The notes under the pieces: generated by a model
What the model saw: the letters and a program-made list of their open reading frames with translations, nothing else
Databases searched by the model: none
Told to the model about the DNA's origin: nothing
Shown here: positions 17,422-26,399 of the stretch, in pieces
Layout of the letters: every line of letters begins with the position of its first letter
How positions within the stretch are numbered: position 1 is the first letter of the stretch
Made by a program: the position numbers and the translations under genes
NCBI RefSeq assembly: GCF_012396235.1
Contig: NZ_JAAXPA010000006.1
Location: 124,001 to 188,000 of the forward strand
Reading direction: 5' to 3'
Length of the DNA stretch: 64,000 nt
From: Rhodococcus opacus
GTDB lineage: Bacteria > Actinomycetota > Actinomycetes > Mycobacteriales > Mycobacteriaceae

Positions 17422-18143
17422 TGAGCAGCAATCCAGTCGATGCACTGACCGAACCCGATGGGTCCGACCCTGTTCCCGACATGCTCGAGAACGCCGTTGG
17501 GCTGTCGTTCCTGAGTCCCTCGTTCTACATCCAGCAGTTCTGCACCTCAGTGATCAAGTCCAATCCGTGGGACTGGGCGGCGGAACAGCTCTCGGGCGAC
17601 TGGGATGGCGTGAAGCGCGCAGGGAACAGCGTCCAGAATCTGGCCGACTACAACGACCACTTCTCCGCAGCAATCCACGAGAGTCTTCGTGGCGTCGAGC
17701 CGTGGAGAGGCATCGCGGCCGACAACGCGCGCGGCTACTTTCAGAAGTTTGGTGACGCGGTCGGTAGCCAGGCGTCACCGCTTCGTTCCATTGCAGAACA
17801 GATCGACCAGATTTCCCTTGCCATGTATGAGCTGTCGAAGGCCGTAGGGGATGCCCTCTCCGCCATTACCGACATGGCAATCATCGCCCTCATCGAGATT
17901 GCCGCCGCAGAGGCGCTGACACTGACTGGTGTCGGCGTTGTCGGTTCAGGCGCAGCGATGGGCGCGGCCACGCTGCAGGTTCTGATGATCCTCGAAAAGT
18001 GGGGTGAGGTCCTCCAGTACTGGACAACAACATGGTCCGTCGTCCAGGCCCTTATGAGTGGTATCACCGGATCACTTGCCGGCAGCGAGTTCATCGATCT
18101 GCCCAGCCTTCCCGAAACTTCCTACGACCATCCGGGGGCGTGA
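17421..18143 (+). CDS. WXG-bearing T7SS partner with membrane-like C-terminal part, cassette 3
   Basis: 240-residue protein. Residues 40-130 form a helical region with two WXG motifs (W61-D-G63 in GDWDGVKRAG and W95-R-G97 in EPWRGIAADNARGYF), typical of WXG100/ESX-associated proteins. Residues about 150-200 are strongly hydrophobic (MAIIALIEIAAAEALTLTG, VVGSGAAMGAATLQVLMIL) and could insert in a membrane, as in several LXG/WXG effectors. GGGGAGAAG precedes ATG 17421. It is coupled to the genes before and after it by one-base overlaps. Confidence 0.68.
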   Translation: MSSNPVDALTEPDGSDPVPDMLENAVGLSFLSPSFYIQQFCTSVIKSNPWDWAAEQLSGDWDGVKRAGNSVQNLADYNDHFSAAIHESLRGVEPWRGIAADNARGYFQKFGDAVGSQASPLRSIAEQIDQISLAMYELSKAVGDALSAITDMAIIALIEIAAAEALTLTGVGVVGSGAAMGAATLQVLMILEKWGEVLQYWTTTWSVVQALMSGITGSLAGSEFIDLPSLPETSYDHPGA

Positions 18144-18544
18144 TGGATCAGCCTGAACGCACATTCGACGTGGCACGGGACGACCTCGGGGTGTCCCTTC
18201 ACCTGAAGCAGTCGTTGACCGTCCTCGCGGCGAAGTCGCCGGATCCGGATTTTCGCCGCCTCGCTGCAGACGTCTTGTCGGGTGCCTTGGGCGTGCGCGA
18301 CCTCGTAGCATCAGAGGCCTTCAACGCCACTCTCGACAGGGTGATCCCATTGGCCCTGGCCGACCTCGAATCACTTTCTGACGAGCAGCGCGAGCGACTT
18401 GCCGCAGAAACTCGCGAGCGGATGGACTCTCTCGCCGGCTCCATGGGCGCTCGCGACGACGCAGTGGCGCAGGGGGCGAACCCAGATGAACCGGCCGACG
18501 AGGACTGGAATCAGCAGGGCGGGATTCTGAGTTCCGACTGGTGA
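18143..18544 (+). CDS. Third gene of T7SS cassette 3, acidic helical protein
   Basis: 133-residue acidic, mostly helical soluble protein (LGVSLHLKQSLTVLA, FRRLAADVLSGALGVRDLV, LADLESLSDEQRERLAAETRERM) with a disordered C-terminal tail rich in Asp, Glu and Pro. No signal peptide or membrane segment. ATG 18143 overlaps the preceding stop by one base. By position it could be a chaperone (EspG-like role) or an antitoxin for the WXG protein, but it matches no known family I can name. Confidence 0.6.
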   Translation: MDQPERTFDVARDDLGVSLHLKQSLTVLAAKSPDPDFRRLAADVLSGALGVRDLVASEAFNATLDRVIPLALADLESLSDEQRERLAAETRERMDSLAGSMGARDDAVAQGANPDEPADEDWNQQGGILSSDW

Positions 18545-18548
18545 CCCC

Positions 18549-18592
18549 ACGTGAGTGGCAAAGCGTGCCCGAGCACGCCTTGCCACTCACGT
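18549..18592. terminator. GTGAGT/ACTCAC palindrome, second near-identical copy
   Basis: Arms 18549-18568 and 18573-18592 pair with one mismatch around CCGA, as in the copy at 16405. The TGA of dinB (18587-18589 on the reverse strand) lies inside its right arm, and the + strand gene stops 5 bases before the left arm. Confidence 0.75.
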
Positions 18593-19630
18593 CGGCGGGG
18601 TCATTTCCAGCCGCACACCGAGGAGTCGCACTTCCCGCTCGTGGTCGAGCCTGTCGACCAATGCTGTTGCCGCATCGGCGATCACGTCCGGGTCGAATGT
18701 CGGCTCCGGCAGCGGCTTGCTCGTCGTGTGGGTATCGAACGGGGCGTAGCGCACCTTCAACGCCACTCGCACCGCCCGGCGGTTCTCCGCGAGGATGTCC
18801 TCCCGGACCCGGGCGGCGAGACGACGGATCTCCTCGGTGACGGCCTCCCGGCCGGCGAGGTTCTGCTGGAAGGTCGTCTCCCGGCTGTGCGACCGGGCCA
18901 CCCAGGGTTCCGCCGAGACCGGGGAGAGGTCGATGCCGCGACCGATCCTGGCGTACCACGGTCCCATGTTCGGACCGAGGGTCGCGGCCAATTCCTGATC
19001 CGAGGCGTCGGCGAGTTCCTGCACGGTGCTGATGCCCAGCGCGGTAAGCTTCTTCGCTGTCTTCTTTCCGATCCCCCACAGCGCGTCGGTGGGGCGCTCC
19101 CCCATGACGGCGAACCAGTTTTCCTCGGTGAGCCGATAGATGCCCTGCGGTTTGCCGAAGTCGGTCGCGATCTTGGCTCGTAACTTGTTGTCGCCGATAC
19201 CTACTGAGCAGTGCAGCCCGGTCGCGTCGAGGACGGCGTCGTGCACGGTTCGCGCGAAGGCCTCCGGGTCGTCGGTCTCGACACCCAGAAACGCCTCGTC
19301 CCAGCCCATCACCTCGACGACGACGTCCAGTTTTCGCAACGTGTCCATCACGACGCCCGACACCTCGGTGTAGACCTCGGCGTCGACAGGTAGGAACACT
19401 GCGTCAGGGATCTTCCGCGCCGCAATCCGCATCGGCATTCCGGAACCGACACCGAACTCACGCGCCTCATACGACGCCGTCGACACCACCGCGCGCTCGG
19501 TGGGATCCCCGCGACCGCCCACGACGACGGGACGTCCCCGCAGTTCAGGATGCCGCAGCACCTCGACGGCGGCGATGAACTGGTCGAGATCGACATGCAA
19601 CACCCACCGACGACGCGGCGGAATGCTCAT
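18587..19630 (-). CDS. dinB: DNA polymerase IV (Y family)
   Basis: 347-residue translesion polymerase. The palm motif is HVDLDQFIAAVE near residue 15, and the second catalytic acidic pair is in GWDEAFLGVE near residue 105. The thumb HhH region (ALWGIGKKTAKKLTALGI) and little-finger domain (RSHSRETTFQQNL, then RVALKVRYAPFDTHTTSK) are complete, but the beta-clamp-binding tail seems to be missing or short (ends LEMTPPT). ATG 19630 gives the usual MSIPPRRRWVLHVDLD start; the frame stays open upstream without a better RBS. It performs error-prone bypass of lesions. It is smaller than typical 400-residue DinB proteins, like mycobacterial DinB2. Confidence 0.9.
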   Translation of the reverse strand: MSIPPRRRWVLHVDLDQFIAAVEVLRHPELRGRPVVVGGRGDPTERAVVSTASYEAREFGVGSGMPMRIAARKIPDAVFLPVDAEVYTEVSGVVMDTLRKLDVVVEVMGWDEAFLGVETDDPEAFARTVHDAVLDATGLHCSVGIGDNKLRAKIATDFGKPQGIYRLTEENWFAVMGERPTDALWGIGKKTAKKLTALGISTVQELADASDQELAATLGPNMGPWYARIGRGIDLSPVSAEPWVARSHSRETTFQQNLAGREAVTEEIRRLAARVREDILAENRRAVRVALKVRYAPFDTHTTSKPLPEPTFDPDVIADAATALVDRLDHEREVRLLGVRLEMTPPT

Positions 19631-19695
19631 GGAACCAGTGTGCCGGAATCGTCGTACCGCGACCCTCGAATCCTCGACTTCTGCGGCGGCGGAGG

Positions 19696-20148
19696 TCAGA
19701 ACACGTCGTCGGCGTCGACAGACGGAATCAACTCGTCGGGGAACCGATACGAGCATCCGAGTTCACTGGTGGACCGGGTGCCCCAATTGTCCCGGAACCA
19801 GGCCACGCAGGTGTTCGCGATCAGGTTCACATCGCGACTGAAGAGATAGCCGTCCGTACAGTCTTCGAAGTGGCCGTCGAAATGCCACCTGTCGAGGGTC
19901 AGGTGCTCGGCCGAATAGTCGGCGAGCAGCAGGTGCCCGAGTTCGACGCGTGATCGCCTTAGCATCAACACACCGTCGGCCAGTACCTGAATCTGCGCGC
20001 AGACGACCTCTTCGTCGTCGTCCTCACTGACGTAGCTGTTCGGGCCGATCTCGACGATGAGCGCGACCGGTTGATCGACCAGCGAACCCGTCAACCACTC
20101 GACCATTCCCGCCCACGAAACCTCGGGCACCTCGGTGGAATCGACCAT
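19696..20148 (-). CDS. Hypothetical acidic protein
   Basis: 150-residue soluble protein, strongly acidic (SYVSEDDDEEVVCAQ). ATG 20148 has a strong GGGAGG 9 bases upstream; an in-frame TTG sits next to that site and is less likely. Alternating strand-like segments (VALIVEIGP, IQVLADGVLMLRRS) and a final helical segment (VNLIANTCVAWFRDNWG) suggest a small alpha/beta fold, possibly like YbjN/TY-chaperone proteins, but I cannot confirm that. It stands as a single gene upstream of dinB on the same strand. Confidence 0.7.
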   Translation of the reverse strand: MVDSTEVPEVSWAGMVEWLTGSLVDQPVALIVEIGPNSYVSEDDDEEVVCAQIQVLADGVLMLRRSRVELGHLLLADYSAEHLTLDRWHFDGHFEDCTDGYLFSRDVNLIANTCVAWFRDNWGTRSTSELGCSYRFPDELIPSVDADDVF

Positions 20149-20371
20149 CGTCGTCAACCTCCCTCGCTCGCGACCGACGATTGCATGGACGTATCAAAGC
20201 AGAAGATTCCGACACATGTGGCCCGAAATCGTTCTGCATCGAAGAGTGTCGTTTGCGTGACCGTCCGGCGAGTCCTGGACGAATCGGCACCGCGCGATTG
20301 CCGTGCGGGTCGAAAGCAGCTGCGCCCAAGGAGGTTCGGCCGTAGTCCGGTGCTGCTGCGGTGACACCGAC

Positions 20372-21769
20372 CTACATCGACAGCACCATCTGCGCGAAGA
20401 GTCGACCCCATTCGGGGTCCATGGGCTGGTCGCGTTGGACGTAGCCCTCGACCATTGCGCCGATCAGTTCGAGGAACGAGATCGTGGGACGTCCCATCCA
20501 GAACACTTCTTCCCGGCCGACGATCGTCCCGTCGCTGGTCTGCCAGCCGAGGGCGGCGAGTCCCTCGGCGATCACGTCCCTGCGTTCGTCCGACGACGTG
20601 CCCGCGGCGAGGGTGAGAAGCACGAGGTATCCGGCCTCCCGCTCGATCTGCTCGGTGCCCAGCGGCAGGCGATCGAGCAGAAGACGCCACATCTGTGTCG
20701 CGTTGTCCGCCATCGCCGTTCCGAGATTGGTTCGAACGAGTTTTCCCTTGTACTTGCGCACCAGTCCGAGTGTCTTGGCGTACTCACGGAGCAGGTGGAC
20801 GGGCCGTTGATCCGTCTCGCGGTTGCTGGTGGCGGGCCAGTCGTCGAAGCCCGGTAGCGCCTGCCGCATCTCGGCCACCACCGCCGGGGGCAGGTAGCCC
20901 GCCTGAGTCAGCGTGATGCCGTCGGATCCGATGCGCTGCAACAACCACCGCAGATGAAACGTCGCCGCTTCCTGGGCCGCGGGAAAGTCACCCTTCCGCG
21001 TGGTGAGCTGGGCATGCTCGAGCAGCGAAAAGACGTGCGGGGCAGCCTGATGGGGAATTCGTCGCAGCAGTTCGGCGAATTTCGAATCCGTCACCGGACC
21101 GTGGTCACGGATCACGACTTCGATCCGCAGATTACGGTTCACGGCGTCGACGCCGAACGATTCGGGCGCGAACCCCGGCCCGACCCATGCCCCGGCGTCG
21201 TGATGACCGGGGTGCGACGGGGTGGCCAGGACCGTCAGCAGGTCGGCGTATCCCCCCGGTCCGCCGCAATCCTCGGGCGGGCAGGCGCGGGCGCCGGCGA
21301 GGCAGGTCACCGTCGGCGCGGGCCCGTCGGCCTCGATCCGTTCGAGGACGATCGTATGGTCCCAGCCGTCGCCGAAGTCGTATTGATACGACAGGAGCTC
21401 GCCGGGTTCGGCCAGAACCTGATCGAGCCGGACCGCGTCCTCGCACAGCTCGTCGTCCTCGCCGGCGAAGCCCTCTTCGATGCTCTCGCGCATCTCGTAC
21501 CGCTCGGAGGCGGGGGGCTCGCCGCCGACCCACGAATGCAGGTGGCTGTCCTGCCAGCCCATGACCGTCTGCACGATCGGATGCAGCTCGTTCAGCCGCA
21601 AGTTCGAGGGCACGACGAACTGCCGCCAGATGGCCGGCGACACGTCGTCGAGCTCGATCCGCAGGTGGAAACTCGCCACGTCTCGGCGACCCGGTCGCTC
21701 GGACGGCCGGACGATCACCGGCACGTCGGGAACGACGGACAGGTGTCGGCGTTTACCTGAAGCGGTCAT
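20372..21769 (-). CDS. pRiA4b ORF-3-like (IS1096 TnpR-like) domain protein
   Basis: 465-residue cytoplasmic protein. Residues 30-200 contain the pRiA4b ORF-3 domain: FHLRIELDDVSPAIWRQFVV, LHPIVQTVMGWQDSHLHSW, the signature YQYDFGDGWDHTI and a Cys-rich loop (GARACPPEDCGG). The second half is helical (FSLLEHAQLTTRKGDF, GYLPPAVVAEMRQAL, RPVHLLREYAKTL), similar to helical tails in actinobacterial members. The family began as an IS1096 passenger but is widespread as chromosomal genes of unknown function. A distant relative with reversed domain order is at 26400. It is divergent from the kinase at 21831 with 61 bases between. Confidence 0.82.
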   Translation of the reverse strand: MTASGKRRHLSVVPDVPVIVRPSERPGRRDVASFHLRIELDDVSPAIWRQFVVPSNLRLNELHPIVQTVMGWQDSHLHSWVGGEPPASERYEMRESIEEGFAGEDDELCEDAVRLDQVLAEPGELLSYQYDFGDGWDHTIVLERIEADGPAPTVTCLAGARACPPEDCGGPGGYADLLTVLATPSHPGHHDAGAWVGPGFAPESFGVDAVNRNLRIEVVIRDHGPVTDSKFAELLRRIPHQAAPHVFSLLEHAQLTTRKGDFPAAQEAATFHLRWLLQRIGSDGITLTQAGYLPPAVVAEMRQALPGFDDWPATSNRETDQRPVHLLREYAKTLGLVRKYKGKLVRTNLGTAMADNATQMWRLLLDRLPLGTEQIEREAGYLVLLTLAAGTSSDERRDVIAEGLAALGWQTSDGTIVGREEVFWMGRPTISFLELIGAMVEGYVQRDQPMDPEWGRLFAQMVLSM

Positions 21770-21830
21770 GGCGTCATGTTAGGTGGGAGGCAGCGGTGTC
21801 CGGCACAAGTGCTGACGATAGCGTGAGCTC

Positions 21831-23018
21831 ATGTCGGTGTCCGCAGTTCTCGCAGGTCGGTACGAGTTGCGGGGAGTGCTGGGGCGCGGCGGAATGGCCG
21901 ACGTCCACGACGGATGGGACCTGCGCCTGCAGCGACCCGTGGCGATCAAAGTGCTGCGCTCGGAGCTCGCCTCCGTCCCCGACACCCGCCGCCGGTTCGA
22001 GGCCGAGGCCCGGCTGGCCGCCACCTTGAATCACCCCAACGTCGTCGCGGTGCACGACTGCGGCGAGGACGCCGGAATGGCGTACATCGTGATGGAGCGC
22101 CTGCCCGGGCGGACCCTCGCCGACGAGATCGCCGCCGGTCCCGTCCCGGACGCGCGGGTGCGGTCGATCCTCGCCGACGTGCTCGCCGCCCTCGGCGCCG
22201 CCCACGGAGCGGGAATCCTGCACCGCGACATCAAACCGGGAAACGTGCTGTTCACCGCCGCGGGCACGGTGAAGGTCGCCGACTTCGGCATCGCGAAGAG
22301 CGCCGCGTCCGACCACACCGCGACGGGACAGGTGCTGGGCACCGTGGCCTACCTCAGCCCGGACCGCATCATGGGCACACCCGCCACGACCTCCGACGAC
22401 CTCTATGCCGTCGGCGTCGTCGGCTACGAAGCCGTCGCCGGGCACCGGCCGTTCGCCGGCGACAACATCTTGTCCCTCGCCCGGGCGATCATCGACGGCG
22501 CGACCCGACCGCTGCGCGAAGCCCGTCCGGACGCCGATCCGAACCTCGCCGACACGATCGAGCGGGCGATGGCCCGCGACCCTCAGCAGCGGTACGCCGA
22601 CGCCCAAGCCATGCGGAATGCCGTCCTCGGAGCGTCCGGCCCGCATCCGCCGCCGACGAGAGCATTCACACCCACCACCTCCGTCCCTCAGCTGCCGCCC
22701 GAGCCACGGCGACCACGGCGGACCGGCCTGATCGTCGCCGCGATCGCCGCGGTGCTGGTGGCCGTGGTCGTGGCGGCGCTGGCCATCGCGTCTCAGAATC
22801 GGGACGGCACGGTCGGTCCCGGGCCGAGCACCACCGCGGTCGTCCCCGCTCCGGCGCCCGTCTCCGTCCCGAGCAGTGCGGTCGAGGTCAACCCGGTTGC
22901 GCCTCCCCCACCGACCGGCGCCCCGGCACCGAAGACCGGCCCGGGAAACAACAACGGCAACAACGGCAACGGGAACGACAAGCCCAAGGACAAGGACAAG
23001 GAGAAGGACGGCAACTGA
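21831..23018 (+). CDS. Membrane serine/threonine protein kinase
   Basis: 395-residue Hanks-type kinase. Domain at residues 10-270: GRGGMADV loop, VAIKVLRSEL lysine, HRDIKPGN catalytic loop, DFGIAKSA and an activation segment with SPD where APE/SPE is normal (LSPDRIMG). A Pro-rich linker leads to one membrane helix (GLIVAAIAAVLVAVVVAALAI). The outer tail is short, Pro/Ala-rich and ends in a highly charged Asn-Gly then Lys/Asp/Glu-rich stretch, with no PASTA or NHL sensor domain. ATG 21831. The catalytic residues look intact. This is the only undamaged kinase gene of three in the window. Confidence 0.92.
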   Translation: MSVSAVLAGRYELRGVLGRGGMADVHDGWDLRLQRPVAIKVLRSELASVPDTRRRFEAEARLAATLNHPNVVAVHDCGEDAGMAYIVMERLPGRTLADEIAAGPVPDARVRSILADVLAALGAAHGAGILHRDIKPGNVLFTAAGTVKVADFGIAKSAASDHTATGQVLGTVAYLSPDRIMGTPATTSDDLYAVGVVGYEAVAGHRPFAGDNILSLARAIIDGATRPLREARPDADPNLADTIERAMARDPQQRYADAQAMRNAVLGASGPHPPPTRAFTPTTSVPQLPPEPRRPRRTGLIVAAIAAVLVAVVVAALAIASQNRDGTVGPGPSTTAVVPAPAPVSVPSSAVEVNPVAPPPPTGAPAPKTGPGNNNGNNGNGNDKPKDKDKEKDGN

Positions 23019-23034
23019 GCGAGTCGCGGTCGGG

Positions 23035-23943
23035 TCAAGCGCGGGCACCCGTTCCACGGCGCTCATCCACGGCGGCCCGAACGGCGGGCGCGACGTCGGT
23101 CGCGAACGTGCGGACCTGGGCGAGATCGTCGCCGTGGGTGCCGAAGACGAACGTGTCCATGCCCGCGTCCACCGCGAGTTCGGTCAGTTGGCTCACCCAC
23201 TGCTCGGCGGTTCCGTGGAACAACGTGTCCGACGGTGTGTCGCTCACCCGGCCGAACACGTTGTAGGCGCGGACGATCGAGCTCGGATCCCGGCCCGCAT
23301 CCGCCGCGCCCGCGTCGATCCGCGCGTGCATGCCGGGCAGGACCTCGGGCGGAAAGTACGAACTCGACGGGACCCACCCGTCCGCCGAGCGTCCCAGCGC
23401 CCGCAGCAGCCGGGGGCCGCCGACGCCCAGCCAGATCCCGATCCGGTGCGCCGGGACCGGTCCGGGATGCACGCCCGCGAGGCGATAGTGCTCACCCTCG
23501 GAATACACGGCACGCTCACCGGACCACATCAGGCGGATCACCTCGACCGCCTCCTCCAACGCCGTCGCGGCCTGACCGGGCGTGCGCACGTCACCGCCCA
23601 TCGCCCCGATCGCCTCCCAGAACGCGCCCGCACCCAACGCCAGTTCGAATCGGCCTCCCGACATCACGTCGAGGCTGGCCGCGGCCTTCGCCATCGTCGC
23701 CGGCGGGCGAAGCGGCAGGCAGGCGACGTCGGGGAACACGCGCACCCGCTCGGTCCGGGCCAGCAACATACCCATCAGCGACCAGCAGTCGAGGAACTTC
23801 GCCTGGTACGGGTGATCTTGCACGCCGATCAGGTCGAGTCCGGTCTCGTCGGCGAGGGCGGCGAGTTCGAACGTGTTGGCCAGCAACTCCACCGACGGGG
23901 TCACGAACGCCCCGAACTGCACGGCCCTGCCGTAATCGGTCAT
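23035..23943 (-). CDS. LLM-class flavin-dependent oxidoreductase
   Basis: 302-residue luciferase-like TIM-barrel enzyme that probably uses F420 or FMN. Barrel segments are clear: QFGAFVTPSVELLANTFELA, GLDLIGVQDHPYQ, VRVFPDVACLPLRPPATMAKA, the SGGRFELALGAGAFWEAI loop, GIWLGVGGPRLLRALG and MDTFVFGTHGDD. The length and lack of insertions fit the F420-dependent subgroup common in actinobacteria. The substrate is not predictable. It converges with the kinase at 21831; the two stops are 16 bases apart. Confidence 0.88.
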   Translation of the reverse strand: MTDYGRAVQFGAFVTPSVELLANTFELAALADETGLDLIGVQDHPYQAKFLDCWSLMGMLLARTERVRVFPDVACLPLRPPATMAKAAASLDVMSGGRFELALGAGAFWEAIGAMGGDVRTPGQAATALEEAVEVIRLMWSGERAVYSEGEHYRLAGVHPGPVPAHRIGIWLGVGGPRLLRALGRSADGWVPSSSYFPPEVLPGMHARIDAGAADAGRDPSSIVRAYNVFGRVSDTPSDTLFHGTAEQWVSQLTELAVDAGMDTFVFGTHGDDLAQVRTFATDVAPAVRAAVDERRGTGARA

Positions 23944-24053
23944 GGCGGTCGCGTCCCCTCTCGGATCGCTGAACTCCTTCGATCATCCACCTCCGCGACG
24001 TCCGGGAACACCCGCCGCGCAGCCGGAACCCCGCCGGGCGGCATAGTGGGTTC

Positions 24054-24401
24054 ATGACAGACGACACGAAAGCCGGCCCCGCACCCGACGTCCGGAACGC
24101 CCCCGAACTACACCGATTCGAGGTCCGCGTCGATGGTGAACTCGCCGGGTTCACCGAGTACCTCGACGACGCGAATCAACGGATCTTCTTCCACACCGAG
24201 ATCGGCGACCAGTTCGCGGGGCGCGGCCTCGCCAGCACCCTGATCCGCAGCGCACTCACCGAGACCGTCGCGGACGGCAAACGGATCGTGCCGATCTGCC
24301 CGTTCGTCGCCGGCTACCTGAAGAAGCACGACGACTTCGCCGACGACGTCGACCCGGTCACGCCGGCCGCGATCCATGCTGTGAAGGATTCGCGCGGCTG
24401 A
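24054..24401 (+). CDS. NATD1-type GNAT acetyltransferase-like protein
   Basis: 115-residue minimal GNAT of the YidJ/NATD1 type. It has strands around FEVRVDGELAGFTEYLDD and IFFHTEIGDQFAGRGLASTL, where the acetyl-CoA-binding turn (GRGLA) is seen, and ends with RIVPICPFVAGYLKKH, characteristic of the subfamily. Its TGA directly abuts the stop codon of the convergent nhaA-like gene (TGATCA at 24399-24404), leaving no intergenic DNA. Confidence 0.88.
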   Translation: MTDDTKAGPAPDVRNAPELHRFEVRVDGELAGFTEYLDDANQRIFFHTEIGDQFAGRGLASTLIRSALTETVADGKRIVPICPFVAGYLKKHDDFADDVDPVTPAAIHAVKDSRG

Positions 24402-26270
24402 TCAGGGTGCGCCGTCGGCAGCGCGCGCCTCTTCGAGCTGCCGGATGAGGGTGGCGGCGTCGTAGGGGCCGCTGTGCCGGGCGAGGTCGGTGCCGGTCGC
24501 GCCGAGGTAGAACGTGGGGGTCCCCCGGAAATCGCTCGACTCGGCGTCGAGTTCGTCGTCGTCGATGCGGTGAACGTAGGTGCCCCTGCGGATGTCTTCC
24601 TCGAACCGGTCCATGTCGAGCCCCAGCTCGGCGGCGTAACCGAAGATCTCGTCCTCGGCGAGGGCGTCGCTGTTGGCGAACAGGTGGTCGTGCATCTCCC
24701 AGAACCGTCCCTGCGCGGCCGCCGCTTCGCTCGCCTGGGCGGCGAAACGCGCGTGCGGATGCACGGCGTCGAGGGGGAGATGCCGGAAGACGTAGCGGAG
24801 CTCGTCCCCGAAATGCGCCCGCACGTCCCGGATGCTGCCGGTGGCCTTGCTGCAGAACGGGCACTCGAAGTCGCCGTACTCGACGAGGGTGAGCGGCGCA
24901 TCCACCGGCCCGCGCAGATGATCGCGGCCGGTGTCGACGGGCCGGAGCAGGGTGCGCCCGACGGCCTCCGTCGGCGGGTGCACCCAGTCCGACAGCCGGA
25001 ACAGTGCCCAACCGAGGACGGTGGCGATGACCGCCGCCGTCAGGACACCCACCCGAGCGTCGTTGGCGAGCTCGGGTGAGTCGATGGCCAGGTCGACGAT
25101 GAACAGCGAGATCGTGAAGCCGATGCCGGCCAGCGCGCTGCCACCGGCGATCTGGGACAGCGTCAGCCCGCGCGGCAGGCTGCCGGGCCGCAGCTTCGAG
25201 AACAGGGCCGTGGCCGCGGTGATGCCGACGAGCTTGCCGACCACCAGGCCGAGCACGATGCCCCACGCCAGCGGAGACCGGACCGCGTCCGCGAGGGTCT
25301 GCCCGGTGATGACCACACCGGCATTGGCGAGCGCGAAGATCGGGACGACGAGGAACGCCGTGTAGGGCTGGTAGAAGCGCAGCAACCGCTCGTTGACGGA
25401 CACCGCGCGCAGCACACCGAGCTGGGCGGCGCGGGCGTAGTCGGAGTTGGGTGACTGCCGGAACGCGCGCGTGAGTTCACCCGCCCGCTCCACCTCGCTG
25501 CGCCGCGGCGGATACACGGGCAGGATCAGCGCGATCAGCACACCGACGAGGGTGGGGTGGACGCCGGACTCGTAGAACGCGACCCACGTGCCCGCCGCGA
25601 CGATGAAGTAGGCGACGCCACGCCACACCTCGAGCTTGCGCAACTGGATGATCAGCAGCAGTCCGACGCACCCGAGGAGCAGCGGTCCGAGCCGGAGGTT
25701 GTCGGTGTAGAAGAAGGCGATGATGGCCAGGGCACCGATGTCGTCGGCGACGGCCAGGGTCAGGAGGAACACGCGCAACCGGGCGGGGCATCGGGGTCCG
25801 ACGAGTGCCAGTGCGCCCAGCACGAACGCCGTGTCGGTGGAGACGACGACGCCCCACGCACTGGCCTCGGCGCCGCTGGGGTTGAGGATCAGGAACAGGA
25901 CGGCGGGCAGCGCCAGACCCGCGATCGCGGCGAGAAGTGGGACGGCGGCATGGGCGCGATCGGTGAGTTCGCCCATCGTCAGCTCACGTTTCACCTCGAG
26001 CCCCACGACGAAGAAGAACAGCGTCATCAACCCGTCGTTGACCCAGTGCTTCAGGTCGAGGCTGATGCCGTAGTCGCTGATCTGGATGGTCACCGGGGTG
26101 TGCCAGAACGACTCGTACGAATCACCGATGTTGGCCCACACCAACGCCAGGATCGTGGCGACGAGGAGGAAACCGGCCGACAGCTTGTCGTCGTCGGTGT
26201 CGTCGCGGATCAGGGCCAACCGCGCCGACAGTCGCCGAAGTGTGGTGGGGCTGCTCTGCTCGACCGTCAT
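24402..26270 (-). CDS. nhaA: NhaA Na+/H+ antiporter fused to a DsbA-like thioredoxin domain
   Basis: 622-residue fusion. Residues 25-430 are NhaA: about 11 helices, the conserved Asp pair D176-D177 in [10 protein letters not shown] that carries Na+ and protons, and [10 protein letters not shown] in the late helix. Residues 440-622 are a DsbA/Thioredoxin_4 domain with C470-P-F-C473 in DFECPFCSK and the cis-Pro loop RGTPTFYLG. The C-terminal domain would face the side where NhaA ends. The fusion recurs in actinobacteria and suggests redox control of, or coupling to, the antiporter. No frameshift is seen. It stands as a single gene, convergent with a GNAT. Confidence 0.92.
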   Translation of the reverse strand: MTVEQSSPTTLRRLSARLALIRDDTDDDKLSAGFLLVATILALVWANIGDSYESFWHTPVTIQISDYGISLDLKHWVNDGLMTLFFFVVGLEVKRELTMGELTDRAHAAVPLLAAIAGLALPAVLFLILNPSGAEASAWGVVVSTDTAFVLGALALVGPRCPARLRVFLLTLAVADDIGALAIIAFFYTDNLRLGPLLLGCVGLLLIIQLRKLEVWRGVAYFIVAAGTWVAFYESGVHPTLVGVLIALILPVYPPRRSEVERAGELTRAFRQSPNSDYARAAQLGVLRAVSVNERLLRFYQPYTAFLVVPIFALANAGVVITGQTLADAVRSPLAWGIVLGLVVGKLVGITAATALFSKLRPGSLPRGLTLSQIAGGSALAGIGFTISLFIVDLAIDSPELANDARVGVLTAAVIATVLGWALFRLSDWVHPPTEAVGRTLLRPVDTGRDHLRGPVDAPLTLVEYGDFECPFCSKATGSIRDVRAHFGDELRYVFRHLPLDAVHPHARFAAQASEAAAAQGRFWEMHDHLFANSDALAEDEIFGYAAELGLDMDRFEEDIRRGTYVHRIDDDELDAESSDFRGTPTFYLGATGTDLARHSGPYDAATLIRQLEEARAADGAP

Positions 26271-26399
26271 CTGTCCCCTCGCTCACAGTTTCTGCCGCAG
26301 GTCAGCCTAATGCCCCTGCACATGAGCCGCCCCGCTGTCCGATCAACTCCGATCCGGCGGCGCCCAGGCACCTGTTCTCGGTCGCGTTATCATCTCGCC

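Noticed and set aside
25557..26399. Long N-terminal extension of the gene at 26400
   Set aside because: It is antisense to the NhaA coding region and has low-complexity composition.
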